Of a stretch of 64,000 nucleotides of DNA, positions 11,607 through 22,894 are shown piece by piece; the stretch's first letter is position 1, and each line of letters opens with the position of its first letter. Origin of the DNA: Dichetophora obliterata (taxonomy: Eukaryota > Arthropoda > Insecta > Diptera > Sciomyzidae). The DNA lies in assembly GCA_963920525.1 (NCBI GenBank), contig OY986439.1, forward strand, positions 46,226,982 to 46,290,981, given 5' to 3'. The notes beneath the pieces are model-generated. The model saw only the letters and a list, made by a program, of their open reading frames with translations, did not search any database and was not told the origin of the DNA. The translations under genes and the position numbers were made by a program.

Positions 11607-11626
11607 CGGTTGCCAAGATTGTTATA

Positions 11627-13860
11627 TCTTTATTAAATGCGCATACAAATTGAAACATTCAATATTATTTGTTTATTAATTACTAGTTTGAAGAAATTCA
11701 AAGTTCGAGAAATTTGCAATCGCGCGCCCCGACAGAGGAAAATTACGAAGCCGTCAAAGACTCTTTCTACGCTAGTCTTGAGGACGTATACTATCACCTT
11801 CCGGTCGATGACGTGAAAATAGCCCACGGCGCACAGTACTTTGTCTCATAGGAATAAATCAAGATTTTTGTTGTGGCAGATCCTAACAAAATTGGTACCG
11901 TTTTTTTGGAAATACTTCCACTAAGAAGAATCCAAATTTTTTTGCCAATTGAACAATTTTTGTAGACTCTACAGCTCCTTAAAGTCAACCATTTTTATGC
12001 ATTTTGATTGTTGTGGCATATTTGATTTTGGACATCCTGCAAAGAAAAAATTGCTGTAAACGCAATTTTTGCCCGATTCTTTTGTTTTTTGATTTTATTT
12101 CAAGATTAATATTGTAAAACTAAATCAATTTTAATATATTTTAAATTAAGCTAAAACTAAAAATATGAAAATTGCCCAAAAATAAAATTTTTTTTTAAAT
12201 ATTTTTCAAAAATTTGCAATTTTATATGTTGTTAATTTGCAATTTTTATAATATGTTTAAAATTTAGCTCAAAATAAAAAAAATTAAAATACGCCAAAAA
12301 ATACATTTTTTTGTAAATATTTTTCAAAAATTTCCAATTTTTGAGAGCAAATTAAAAAAAAAAACAACGAAAAACATCTCTTTTATTTTCAAATATATTG
12401 TTATTTATGTATTTTTCTTTCAAAATTCCAAAACATATTAACCTTTTTTATCCGACTTTTAGAGTTATCGTATTTTGAAAAATGGTCAAAAAATCATATT
12501 TTCCTCTAATAAACGTAGCATGTAGTGAGGAGTTTACTCCTTTGAAATGTAAACAAACATATTTATGGGTGACTAATTTCGAAAATGACCTAAGTCCATT
12601 TTTTTTAATAATCGTTTTCATTAGGCAAAAACTAGTATGTTTATTTCTATTAAATCATTAAATGTTTACTTTTAAAAAAATTAAGACTTAGATCATTTTT
12701 AAAGTAATCTGTATGAATTGTACTCTACGCTCAAAAGTAAGACGTATCAGTTTGCAGAAAATTGTTTTTTTAAGAGGTTCTTTAAATAGTGATTTTAACT
12801 TATTATGTTTGTTAAAGTAATTGGAGTATGAAAATCTATTGTAAAAGTTGTAAAAGTAAAAGTAATTGGAGTATGAATTCTTTTGTAATTGTTTGTTAAA
12901 ATGCTGCTATTAAATACAGGTTAAAAATAAATAATGACTATTTATGTTAAAATGTAGGGCATTCTCATGCTTACTAATGCCAACATATTTGTTTTTACCG
13001 TATTTTTCTCAGCGAAAACATTACAAAGATTTTTAATTTAAAATGCCAATAATTATAACTTATAACGATTTATTTAATTGTTGGACTTCTGCCGCTCCAC
13101 GCGATAAATATTTGTTTTTTAAGTCATTTGTTAAAGATAAAATTTGTAAAATCCTATACAGTGAAGAAATAATTGATGAAAATATACGAGGAAAAGCTCA
13201 CGGGAAAATACAAATAGAGATCTGATGACATACCTGCTGATTTCATCATATCCTTTGTTATCACCTCAAAGAAAAATCAAATACAAGAACAAGTTATATG
13301 AGGAATATACGTATATGCTTTATTATATTGAAACGGAAAGAACCGAGGATACTTAGGTTTATATTACTTAAATACCTATTTTTTGGCATATATTTTTTTA
13401 TTTTGTTTTTAATTTTTATTCTTTTAATCAATTAAACAAAACATATTTAATTTAATAATACAAAGTGAATTTAGAATTACAAAAAAATTTTTTTTTTTGC
13501 AAAAACATATTTTTTTACATTAAAAGTAACATTTTCGTGAAAAAAGTGCATATCAAACTATAAGCATATCTTTTTTTAAAAAAAAAATAAAATTTTCAGT
13601 TTTAACAAGTTCAGACCTTAAACTTTTCAAAAATATATTTTTATTTTTTTTTTTTAAAAAAGTTTTTATAATTTTAATATTTAATTGAAAATAGGGAAAT
13701 TTCATTTTTTTTAATTTTTAAACCTCATTTATGGCGTAAATACTTGATGTACATAAAATCTGATTCAATTTTTGAAATCAGCAGCCCTAAAATAATAAAC
13801 ATGCCAAATTTCGTAAAGATCGAACAACTCCTTGTATTTATTCCTCACTTTTGTATGGGC
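11627..13860. other. AT-rich spacer with a local duplication
   Basis: A segment of about 85 bp at 12143-12226 is repeated at 12257-12341 (period about 114), ending in 'aatatttttcaaaaattt'. A shorter duplication around TAATTGGAGTATGAA lies at 12819 and 12864. A 60-codon frame at 13043-13225 has no recognised homology. No gene is supported. Confidence 0.5.
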
Positions 13861-13861
13861 T

Positions 13862-14560
13862 CAAAGTACTGTGCGGCGAGTTTAATGCGAAAGTCGGAAG
13901 GGAAGGCATCTTTGACCGCACTGTCGGTCAGTTCAGTCTTCATGAGACCTCCACGAATAACGGTCTATGACTGATAAACTTCGCCGCGGCACGAAACATG
14001 GTAGTTCGTAGCACCAGATTTAAATACCTCGACATACACAAAACCACCTGGCTGTCCCCGGATCAAAAAACGCGAAACCACATTGATCACGTTGTAATCG
14101 ACGGAATACACGCCTCTAGTGTTATGGATGTGCATACATTTCGGGTGGTCAACATTGACTCCAACCGCTATCTTGTTGCAGCCAAGATCCGCATGCGATT
14201 GTGCAATGCGAAAAAAATACGCACAGGAATGCAACGAAAGTTATATGTCGCTGCAATAACAGCGGACTGCCGAGACCTACTCCGATCAACTCTCGGTTAT
14301 GCTCAAGAAACCAACCCCTGAACCCGACAACACCGACGGACCTTGTGCGCTCAAATCCCACTCCATGCGCACTGCCGCTGAGGAAGTCCTTGATTTCCAG
14401 CGCCCGCAACCTCGGAACCAATGGTACGATCAGGAGTATCGCTTCGTGACAGCAGTAAAAGACGCCGCATACAGAAAAACGCTACAGTCAGCTGTAACGC
14501 GAGCCGTGCGAGAAAATTCAGAAGAACTGGAGGTGTACCAGGGCTAGAAGGATGCACGAA
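13862..14560 (+). pseudogene. LINE endonuclease domain, broken
   Basis: The translated frames show LCGEFNAKVGREG near 13868; the usual catalytic motif is GDFN, so Asp is changed to Glu. Next come HKTTWLSPDQKTRNHIDHVV (14038-14100), then IDGIHASSVMDVHTFRVVN and DSNRYLVAAKIR (14155-14190). In apurinic-like LINE endonucleases the DH/SDH-type residues near the C-terminus complete the active site; here the motif reads DSNRYL. Frame changes occur near 13970 and again after 14300, where a GC-rich linker (NQWYD near 14420, KDAAYRKTLQSAVTRAVREN near 14459-14518) follows. A stop at 14545 (TAG) breaks the linker. The protein is not functional. Confidence 0.75.
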
Positions 14561-14654
14561 AATTTTATCAACAGGTTAAACGTCTAACCCACGGTTTCAA
14601 GCTAGGAGCATCCACTTGTAGAGATGAAAATGGAGATCTGGATACGGATACGCA

Positions 14655-15440
14655 GTGTGGTTGAGATTTTGGAGACAGTACTTCTCCAATCTATTTACTA
14701 GCGACAAACCCATCAATTCCGCCCATGAAGAACACTGTGCAGCACCACCAAACAACGAGTGGCAGCATCACAACCTAGTCAAAAAGAGGTTCGAGCTGGT
14801 ATCCAGCGACTCAAAAACAATAAGACAGCGGGTGCTGACAATAGACCAGATTTTTACACTTCGACAAATCCTGGAAAAAAAAACCCACGAAAACCAAATT
14901 GACACCCATCATCTCTTTGTCGATTATAAAGCTGCGTTCGATAGCCCGAGAAGGGATTGCCTTTACGCAACAATGTCTGAGTTCGGTATACCTGCAAAGT
15001 TGGAAGTTAGTAAGACTTTGCAGTATGACGTTGAGCAACACATACAGCTCCTTCAAGGTAGGAAATTACCTCTCCGAAACCTTTAATACCGAAAAAGGTT
15101 TCAGACAAGGCGATCCGTTATCTTGCGATCTCTTCAACATCATCATGGTGGGGGGGGGGGATCGTACGAAAGGCCGGTGTGTATCGTAATGGCACCATTT
15201 TCTGGAAAGGTATCCAGCTCCCTTGACATTGAGATTGTTCGCAGAACCAAGAGAGGTGTCACCGCTGCTTTCACCGCTATCGAAAAGGAATCAGCCAAAG
15301 TGGGTTTGACGATAAGCGAGGGCAAAACAAAGTATATGCTGTCTACAAGCAGGGGTGCATGGCTTCTAGACTCCCACGTTTCATCCGGCAGCTATAACTT
15401 CTTCGCAGTAGTCAAGAAGCTTATATAACTTGGCACCGCC
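14655..15440 (+). pseudogene. LINE reverse transcriptase domain, internally deleted
   Basis: The frame 14655-15086 contains IDQIFTLRQILEKK followed by HHLFVDYKAAFDSPRRDCLY (first palm aspartate region) and EFGIPAKL. The sequence joins the end of the linker directly to IDQIFTLRQ, so the fingers part of RT is deleted. A second frame continues with FNTEKGFRQGDPLSCDLFNI (15079-15140). It then reaches a G run (15149-15158) and RRTKRGVTAAFTAIEKES (15240-15290), then EGKTKYMLST. The YADD box expected just before the RRTKRG segment is missing. The matching minus-strand copy at 59484-60268 keeps regions lost here. Enzymatic activity is excluded. Confidence 0.75.
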
Positions 15441-15508
15441 GTAAACAATAACAATGATGTCAGTCTGGAGATAAAGCGAAGAGCAACAATTGCTAATAGG
15501 TGCTACTA

Positions 15509-16167
15509 CCCAGCAAAAAATGTGCTTCCAAAAGAAGGTAAAGTGGAAGGGAAAGTCTTGAACTCCATCCCTTCCACTTTCATACGCAGAAGGTATTCTT
15601 TTAACATATGCATGTCATTGGGAGGAATGCTTTTCTTAGTCTTCTCTAGAAGTGCTTCCAGAATTTTTTCAATGAAAGATTTCTTTGAGCCCTTAAATGA
15701 AAGGATTCTAGTAGGTGTTTTAGAGGAGAACTTTAAGTAGGCATTCCATGGAATGAAATGGTTTTTGTGGTTAGGGTGGCTTAAAAAATTCCACGGAGAA
15801 TATCCTTTTTCCCGATTTTCTCGCGATTTTAGTGTTGGATATGAGAAGTGTTTGGGTTTTGTTGGGGGTTTAAAGAAAAATCTACGTAAAATATCCCTTT
15901 TCCCAATTTTCACGGTATATTGGTGTTTGAAGTAGGAAGTGGTTGCGTTTTATTGGAGGTTTGAAAAATCCCTCGGAAAATAAAAAAATGCATCAAAAAA
16001 TAATTGAATTTAAATGCTATTTGAATGTCTTTGAGAAGTGGTTTATGAGAATTATCGAAAGCACTTCTTGATAAGGCTTAGAAGAAGCAAAATTGGATCT
16101 ATAGAATGTCTTCTGGAAGCAGTGTCCCTAAGAATGCATGTCATATCTGTAACAAAATTTTTCTGGG
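15509..16167. mobile_element. TA-flanked inverted-repeat element nested in the LINE
   Basis: The LINE reading is interrupted within codons for a 'CYY' segment and resumes at 16168 with the continuing C-terminal domain. The insert starts CCCAGCAAAAA and ends TTTTTCTGGG, and it is flanked by TA on both sides (15507-15508 and 16168-16169). This fits a Tc1/mariner-superfamily or other TA-target element of 659 bp. The minus strand has a 135-codon open frame (15506-15913) that runs past one end of the insert, so I do not treat it as a gene. The interior contains short related blocks ending in 'atatccctttttccc'. Confidence 0.7.
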
Positions 16168-16340
16168 TATGGGTTCAGTAAGCAACTTAGTTCCAGAGCC
16201 CTCTCTCGATCGACAAAACTAGCACTCTTCAAGACGCTCATTCTGCCTGTGTTTCTTTATAGCGCTGAAGCATTGATAGCTTCGCAAACTGACGCAGCTG
16301 CTCTTGGTTGTTTGAGAGAAAAATCGTCTAGAATCGGTCA
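16168..16340 (+). pseudogene. LINE C-terminal fragment after the nested insertion
   Basis: Frames here give SKQLSSRALSRSTKLALFKT, LILPVFLYSAEALIAS and TDAAALG, the usual C-terminal continuation of this LINE family. The homology fades around 16340. The copy then ends or is truncated. Confidence 0.7.
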
Positions 16341-17300
16341 CACAATATAGTTAGATGGTTTTATTTTTGAATTTGCAATTAATGTTGCTTTTGGAGAGAA
16401 AATTATTTATTAGGCTCTTGCACTTAATAGTAAATTCCTGAAAGATTTTTTGTGTTACCGAAAAACAAGTTGTCATCAGAGTTTAAAATGCAATATCTGA
16501 ATAAGTGCAATTGAGAATTGTATACAGACGTAGAATACCTTGCATTTTATCGTATTAAAGAAATATTTGATAACGTCTTGTGTCCATTTACTTCTAACAG
16601 GATAAATATTTTTTATTTTTACTTCAATGTAAGAAATTAAGAACTGTCGTTGATGAATTAAAAATAAAAGTAAAAAATATTGTTATTGGTTTTTGAAGGC
16701 TTTTTTTACATCCAAATGTCTGTGAGTTTTTTTCTTAAATGCTACAGTTTTTTAAAAAAGAACTTTCTCATGGTTTTTGTAATCTTTGATATTGTGTTTT
16801 CAAAAAAAATGGACGACTCAATTATGCCAAACGTTTGAGCCTTTCGGAAAAGGGTATTCAGATCAAATGCTTTTTACAGTAGATAAGTGTGCGAAATTTT
16901 TGGGAACTAAATTAAGTTTTTTACACTCTTAAGGATGTGTTCATACCAATCCCATTAGCAGATATGAATTTGAACTGCATAATATAGCGTTATACTGGAA
17001 AATTTTTAGGCGTCATCAATTTTTTTCGGCCGCTTTCTTACTTTCTTTATTTCTTTATTTCTTACTTTACTATTTTTGCAAGCAAAAATTCTCGGACTAA
17101 AAATTTTAATTTCTTGAAATTGTAAACATTTTCTTTTTTAAGTATTTTTTTAAAAGTAAACAAAACTTTCGTTTAAATATTTGCACAAAAAACCAAAAAT
17201 ATAAAAATTCAAGTAAATCGGTCATAATATTTCCCATTAAACAATGCGCTATAAATATTTTACGAATATTATGACAAACATTTTAACTTTTAAGGTACAA
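16341..17300. other. Non-coding AT-rich stretch
   Basis: Nothing recognised on either strand. Confidence 0.5.
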
Positions 17301-17304
17301 CACC

Positions 17305-17331
17305 CAAGTTATTATGTTAAGTCTTTTGTTT
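17305..17331 (+). repeat. 27-bp dispersed motif, copy 2
   Basis: CAAGTT and TTAAGTCTTTTGTTT are kept at the standard spacing. Four mismatches fall in the central CGTTnC part. Confidence 0.6.
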
Positions 17332-17344
17332 CGTAACCTACTGA

Positions 17345-18400
17345 AGGAGTGTGTGTGTGTGTGTATGTATTATGAACAATCACATTAAAGGTAGAAGTTT
17401 TAATTTACTTAATCTGCAATTAAAATGGCTAATTAAAATTTTCCTGCCCATCTTCACACATCATTCGCTTGGATTCCGAGTAACTAGGCCGCATAAAAAA
17501 CATAATACTTCATTGTTAAAATTTTCTCATTGTAAAAAAAAATGAAGAAAGCAATAATAAAACATGAACATAACACGAGACGCACTGGCACAGTGACACA
17601 ATAATGATGATGGGAAAAAATACAAAATGGGAATTAGTGCAATTATTTTTTTGTTTTTTGAGCATGTAAACAATAAAAAACTTGTGGAAGCTTTTTATAT
17701 GCCTAACAACGAAATTGTGTTCAATTTTTTCTAGCACCAGAACCAGGAAGAGATTTCTTTAAGCTGTTACTGTAACTGAAATGTTGAAATTGTAGAAAAA
17801 TGTTTCATAGGATTTAAGATTTTTTGACATGATTTTATGTGTTTATGTTTTTTTCCATTTTTTTTTTTTTTGTAAGCCCTTTTATTTTAATTGAAGGCGC
17901 GATTTCTAATACGCACATTTATTGTATTCCCTGCGAAATTATTTTTTGCACGTTAAAACATGTTCATATCTGCATCACGATGCAAAAAAAAACTACTTCG
18001 ATTGCGCATCTGTGAAGCGAGTGAAGTCGAACGAAGTCAGCGGTAGCGTCAACAACGTGGTTGATGTAATATTGTGCTCGTAGTAAAAGTCCGTTGTTCT
18101 ACGAATTAACTTGCCAAAATTTTCTTTAAAAAGCCAGAGTAACTTTATTTTAATTTTCAAAATGAACTTTTGGCAATAAAAGTATTTTTTCGAAAAAGTT
18201 TTTATAAAAAAAAGCTATGAATAGCATTTATGTTTAGTATAAATGTAAACCAACATTTGTAATAACAATTAGTGTTCTTATTTTATTATTTTCTGACTAT
18301 GTTTCTAAAACCGTTATATATTGGGCCTTATTTAGACATGGTGGTCCTAATATGGCAAAAATCAGACTTTTTTAAAACCTTCTGAGCTGGATATATTTTT
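17345..18400. other. Non-coding stretch, short TG microsatellite
   Basis: A short (GT)n tract lies at 17350-17363. No gene is supported. Confidence 0.5.
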
Positions 18401-18409
18401 TACTTTTTC

Positions 18410-19780
18410 ATGCTTTTTTCGAATCATAATGATCTTCTAGAGTATATTTTTGTTGAAGTCTTTCTCAGTTCAGGGAACTTACTTATTGGCTGTGTATATA
18501 TGGCTCCAAACGTTGCTGATTTTGCACTTATTAGGGATCTGTTGGAAGATTTAACCCCTCAATTTACAGATGTTGTACTTTGTGGAGACTTTAATCTGAA
18601 CTTACTAAACAACGGAAATAAGTCCTTCATAGATATGGCTGAACAATTCAACCTAAAATTTGCGAATCACCAATACCCAACACATTTTAGGCCCAACTCC
18701 CGTCCATCTCTTTTAGATCTGTTCTTGATTTCCCATGCAAACTTAATACTACACTACGACCAATTGTCTGTACCCGCCTTCTCTCACTATGACTTAATTT
18801 TTCTCTCAATAGACGTAACACCAGCTATTAGTAACGAAGCTTGTTTCAATTATCCTGAGTTTTCGAAAATTCACCTATATCACTTGTTCTTCGAGTGTCA
18901 TAATATTGATTGGTCTGCAATTTATGCAACAAATGATACAAATATACAAGTTGAACTTTTTAATAACAACATCAATACCTTATTTAGTAACCATGTCCCG
19001 CTTAAGCAAAATAAAACAAAACCATCTAAACACCCTTGGTTTACTCAAGAGGTTAAGCTTCTCATTGACAAGCGGGACACTTTATACAGAAGATTTAAAC
19101 GCTATAAATGTTCAAGTATATATTCAGAGTTTAAACGTGTGCGTAATGCTGTCACCACCGTCATATGCAGAAATAAAAAATCTTTCTATGAAAGTAAATT
19201 TGCTAGTAGTCGCTCGAGTTCATCATTTTGGAAAAACATTCGCCAAACCGGGCTATCCAAAGACTCGCAATCCATTCCAGAGAATATAAACCTTGACGAT
19301 TTAAACAGTAAATTTGTGCAACCAACTTGTTCTTTAAATTCAGTTAACTTATCTGTTTCCGGAAGATCTTCAGGAAACGATTTCGCAATCTCTTGTATAG
19401 ATGCCGTAAATGTAGGCGAAGCAATACTAAAAATAAAATCTAATGCCGTAGGATCAGATGGCATACATCCAACTTTCATTAAAATAATTCTTCCAGCAAT
19501 ACTTGGACATGTCACATACATATTTAACACAATAATAAAAACATCACAATTTCCATTTTTATGGAAAATTTCAAAAATCTTACCTTTACCTAAATCATCA
19601 TCTCAAAGCAACACAGAATATCGACCAATAGCCATTCTTCCCTTTTTAAGCAAAGCCTTTGAAATTATCATCAGCAAACAATTGAAAATATACTTAAATA
19701 ACAACAAGCTCATCACCAATCCTGTTTTCGAGCGAAACACAGTTGCACGACAGCGCTTCTTAAAGTATGCGAAGATATAA
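18410..19780 (+). pseudogene. LINE ORF2, first part: endonuclease and RT fingers
   Basis: This 456-codon frame carries the C-terminal half of an apurinic-like endonuclease: LCGDFNLNLL (residues about 58-66), RPSLLDLFLIS (98-108) and the SHYDLI motif (125-130, standing for the usual SDH). A basic linker follows (KTKPSKHPWF near 200). The RT N-terminus follows with SNAVGSDGIHPTFIKIILPA and YRPIAILPFLSKAFE. The start used is the first ATG after the apparent 5' truncation and is not the native start. After ITNPVF the frame is shifted, so the last roughly 16 residues are spurious. The true continuation is in the frame that begins at 19732. The catalytic motifs of the endonuclease look intact, but its N-terminus is missing. 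Confidence 0.85.
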
Positions 19781-20901
19781 GGTCTGGCTTGGATAAGGAT
19801 ATGCTGGGTTTGATGGTTTTCTTAGATTTCTCGAAAGCATTTGACTGTATCAACCATAGCCTTCTCGTACAAAAACTTAGATCTCAGTTCTTTTTTCATG
19901 GCTCGCTGTGTAAACTTATGACTTCGTACCTTAGTGATCGTAAACAATTCGTATATCTTAACAATAAATGTTCGTCAAGTCTGAATGTTTTGTCCGGTGT
20001 TCCTCAAGGCTCAGTGTTAGGTCCTCTGTTATTTTCTACGTTTATTAATGATATCGTTGATTGTCTCTCTACATGTGAGCATCATATATATGCTGATGAT
20101 ATCCAACTATATAAGCTCTTTCCTAAATCAGCTAAAAACTCAGCCGCAAATGAAGTTAATTTAGTTTTGAACAGAATTTTTGAATGGTCAACAGAAAATG
20201 GGCTATGCCTCAATCCAATCAAAACTAAAGCTATGTTTATAGATAGGCACAAAATCTTTGAGGAACGCCCTCAACTCTTTCTTAATAACTCATCCATTGA
20301 ATATGTCGAAATCTTTAAAAACCTTGGAGTATATATAAATAATAAATTTACGTGGAACACTCACATTAACCGAGTAGTTGGGAAGGTATATGGTGCTTTG
20401 CGTGGTCTGAGCCCAACGTCTAAATATTTGTCAATCGAAGTAAAGCTTAGACTCGTGAAGTCCTTCATTTTACCAATAATTATGTATAGCTGTGAGCTTT
20501 TTTCGAATATGGACCAGGAGTCAAACCGGAAACTAACTGTAGCCTACAATAGTTGTGCGAGATTCATTTTCAATATCAACAGACAAACTCACATCTCCAC
20601 CTTTACCATTAAAATTACTGGTTGCTCGATAAACGAGTTTTTGGATTATCGTACCATATTAATGCTCTATAATTTAATAAAAACTAAGGAACCAAATTAT
20701 CTATTTGAAATAATAAGATTTGCGAGGACGCAAAGAACTGCGCAACTCATCGTACCGTCACATAAATATTTAACCACTTCCCGACATTTTTTTGTTCATG
20801 CGATAAATTTGTGGAACACGCTTCCCACTTATTTAAAACGGCTTGATAACGCAAACACTTTCAAACATAAACTTTTTCAACACTTTACTAATTCTCAATA
20901 A
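19732..20901 (+). pseudogene. LINE ORF2, second part: RT palm and C-terminal domain
   Basis: The frame opens at 19732 (AKHSCTTALLKVCEDIRSGL), just after the frameshift; its first ATG is at 19789. Counting from that ATG, it holds FLDFSKAFD (11-19), SGVPQGSVLG (69-78) and the YADD active-site box (101-104). It then has GLCLNPIKTKAMF and the thumb, and a C-terminal domain ending in INLWNTLPTYLKRLDN...FKHKLF, which is common in CR1/Jockey-group elements. All catalytic aspartates of the RT are present, and no further stop occurs before 20901. The shift at 19731 is the only visible lesion in the RT. Confidence 0.85.
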
Positions 20902-21178
20902 CTTTTTCTTTCTTTTCCAACTGCAATTTTCTTCAAACTTTCTCTGAATCTTCATGTCTAATTAAGTTTCAAGAGTAAACTTAGCTTAAGTCAATGTTCA
21001 AGTCATTTATAATTAATTAAGTTTTTTTATGTTTAACTCACCTTAATTCTAAAATCATTATTGTATTTATCATTATCACTCAATTTCAAAGTTAATTCAA
21101 TGGTTGTACAACTTAAAAAAGAGAAATCTTATTTGTACAATGTATACCTATCTAAATAAAATAAATAAATAAATAAAT
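20902..21178 (+). other. LINE 3' UTR and AATAAA-type tail
   Basis: This non-coding sequence runs from the ORF2 stop to a tail of AATAAATAAATAAATAAAT at about 21160-21178, which marks the 3' end of the retrotransposon. Confidence 0.75.
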
Positions 21179-21179
21179 G

Positions 21180-21640
21180 ATTTATTTTAATGTTTTTGAA
21201 AAAAGAATTGAACAAACAAAAATACAAAATTTCAAAAAAAAGTTTAAAAAAACCCGTTTCTCTTCTGTCTGGTAAAAACCGTTAGGTTGGACTTATTTGG
21301 GTAAGTTACCTTATATAAAAAAAAATTTTAAAAAAAATTTTATAATCTTTGCTTTTCAGTATAAATTCCTTTATTAAAAATTAACTTTAGTAATTTTGAA
21401 CGATTTATAAAAAATTGAATAAGCAGAACAACAAAATATCTCTTATAACAAATTATTTCTGCGCATTAAAAATATTTTGATTATAGCTTTTATAAGCAGC
21501 AATAAGCAATTGATGATGATGATCATTTTGCAACTTTAATGCATTTTTTAAATAAAATTAAAAATGTCTTAATAAATGCGGATTTTTATTAGTTGATGAT
21601 TTACGTTACAGAATGAATAAAGATCTCAGAGCTATTTCTA
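21180..21640. other. AT-rich spacer
   Basis: No feature seen. Confidence 0.5.
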
Positions 21641-21647
21641 AGTGGGC

Positions 21648-22469
21648 ACACCCAAAAAAAAGCTTCGTACTATGTACAAAACAATTATTATATTCTACAA
21701 AGCCCTTTGTTCTTTTCAGTCTACGAACGACTTTGTGAATAATACAAATGACCGTTTGTACATTGTTCAAAGAAATAATTTGTATATTTCGCAAACGCAT
21801 TCGTTTCATCTACAAAGAAAATTATTAAATATTACGAATGTCTTTGTATATTTTACAAACGCATTCGTTTCATCTACAAAAGAAAATTATTAAATATTAC
21901 GAATGCCTTTGTACATTTTACAAACGCATTCGTTTCATCTACAAAGAAAATTATTAAATATTACGAATGCCTTTGTATATTTTGCAAACGCATTCGTTTC
22001 ATCTACAAAAGGAAATTATTAAATATTACGAATGCCTTTGTATATTTTACAAACGCATTCGTTTCATCTACAAAAGGAAATTATTAAATATTACGAATGC
22101 CTTTGTACAATATAAGAATGCGTTTGTAGAATTTACGAATCTGTTTGTATATTGCACGAACATATTCGTAATATTAACAAATCTTCATTTGTTTACAGAA
22201 CAAATAAGTTCATGCAATATACAGACGCGTTCGTAAATATAACACGAATGCATTTTATGTTATATTGTAGAAAGGCATTTTTAATATTAAATAATTTCTT
22301 TTGGTACATGAAACGAATGCGTTTGTAAGATATACTATTTTTTCCTTTGTATAATGTACAAACGGTCATTTGTATTATTCACAAAGTCGTTCGTAGGCTG
22401 AAAAGAACAAAGGGCTTTGTAGGACATAATAATTGTTTTGTACATAGTACGAAGCTTTTTTTTGGGTGT
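21648..22469. mobile_element. Foldback-type element with long inverted repeats and internal tandem repeats
   Basis: The left end ACACCCAAAAAAAAGCTTCG is matched by its reverse complement at 22469. The arms stay similar for well over 100 bp (shared words ACAAAGCCCTTTGTTCTTTT, ACGAACGACTTTGTGAATAA and AATGACCGTTTGTACATT), and traces extend to about 230 bp. The left half contains five copies of a roughly 64-bp unit (21790-22105) with the words TTACGAATGCCTTTGTA, ACAAACGCATTCGTTTCATC and AAATTATTAAATA. No transposase frame is present. A convincing target duplication is not visible. A related end lies at 23373-23384. Confidence 0.8.
21790..22105. repeat. Tandem repeat of about 64 bp, five units
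   Basis: Each unit runs CGCATTCGTTTCATCTACAA, AAATTATTAAATATTACGAA, TGCCTTTGTATATTTTACAA. The open frames across it are a by-product of the repeat. Confidence 0.8.
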
Positions 22470-22559
22470 AGGCGTTTTTTTAGAAATTTTATGTGGCTTA
22501 TCATGTTTTTGCAATAAGCCCTTCATATAAAACAGCAATAAAATTTGAAGCTACAAATT

Positions 22560-22880
22560 CAATCTAAAAATATTCTTACCTTATCAGTCAGGTAACCGCG
22601 GCTAATAGCAACAGGAAAAAATCTTGAGTTGAAGAATATAACGCGCTTATATTGTTAGTTTATATAAATTTTATTTGTTTTGGCACCGTGCATACAAAAA
22701 TTTTACACAAAACACAATTTCTGTATAAATATACTTTTGATTAGACTTATAATTTTCAGATTGAGTTGATTCAAAAATTCTTATGAACTGTTGCACAGTG
22801 GTTTCCTTTTACATAAAAGGGTGACAAAAACATTCCCAATCGAGATATTGACATGAAATTTTGTGTACGCACTTTTGGAA
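22560..22880. other. Non-coding spacer
   Basis: No recognised feature. Confidence 0.5.
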
Positions 22881-22894
22881 AGATAAGTTAATTA

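Larger units (their letters stand above)
11278..11614 (-). mobile_element. tRNA-derived SINE, copy 2
   Basis: This is the same element as at 4712-5040. On the minus strand it begins GGCAACCGTAGCCTAGTGGG at 11614. It has an A-box-like TAGCCTAGTGGG (11595-11606) and a B-box-like GGTTCAATTCC (11544-11554). It ends with CCAGTTTATTCATTTTTTTT at 11278. A perfect 12-bp duplication, AAGATTGTTATA, flanks it at 11266-11277 and 11615-11626. Two copies with different target duplications and a shared head, body and tail establish a genuine retroposon family. Confidence 0.85.
13862..16340 (+). mobile_element. CFDP2/RTE-type LINE, copy 1, rearranged and interrupted
   Basis: Fragments of one LINE polyprotein lie in order on the plus strand: endonuclease (13862-14560), linker and RT (14560-15440), a TA-flanked insertion (15509-16167) and the C-terminal domain (16168-16340). 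The higher GC and coding-like texture contrast with the AT-rich surroundings. The same family occurs on the minus strand at 59110-63595. The RTE assignment rests on resemblance to insect proteins often named craniofacial development protein 2-like and is tentative. The true 5' and 3' ends are not visible. Confidence 0.75.
18405..21178 (+). mobile_element. CR1/Jockey-group LINE, 5'-truncated, nearly intact ORF2
   Basis: A single LINE copy holds part of the endonuclease, the whole RT and the C-terminal domain. A 3' UTR follows (20902-21160) and a tail of AATAAA-type repeats ending near 21178. ORF1 and the first part of the endonuclease are absent, as in 5'-truncated retroposition. One frameshift near 19731 splits ORF2; otherwise the frames are long and open, so the insertion is fairly recent. 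RT motifs of the FLDFSKAFD and GVPQGSVLGPLLF type place it in the broad CR1/L2/Jockey group; the exact clade is not resolved. Confidence 0.85.

Noticed and set aside
15506..15913. 135-codon minus-strand frame
   Set aside because: It extends past one boundary of the TA-flanked insertion and has no family resemblance; most likely chance within a repetitive insert.
21790..22105. CRISPR-like array
   Set aside because: The units are contiguous without unique spacers, and the DNA is eukaryotic transposon sequence.
21642..22236. Several open frames of 80-90 codons
   Set aside because: They are by-products of the 64-bp tandem repeat in the foldback element.
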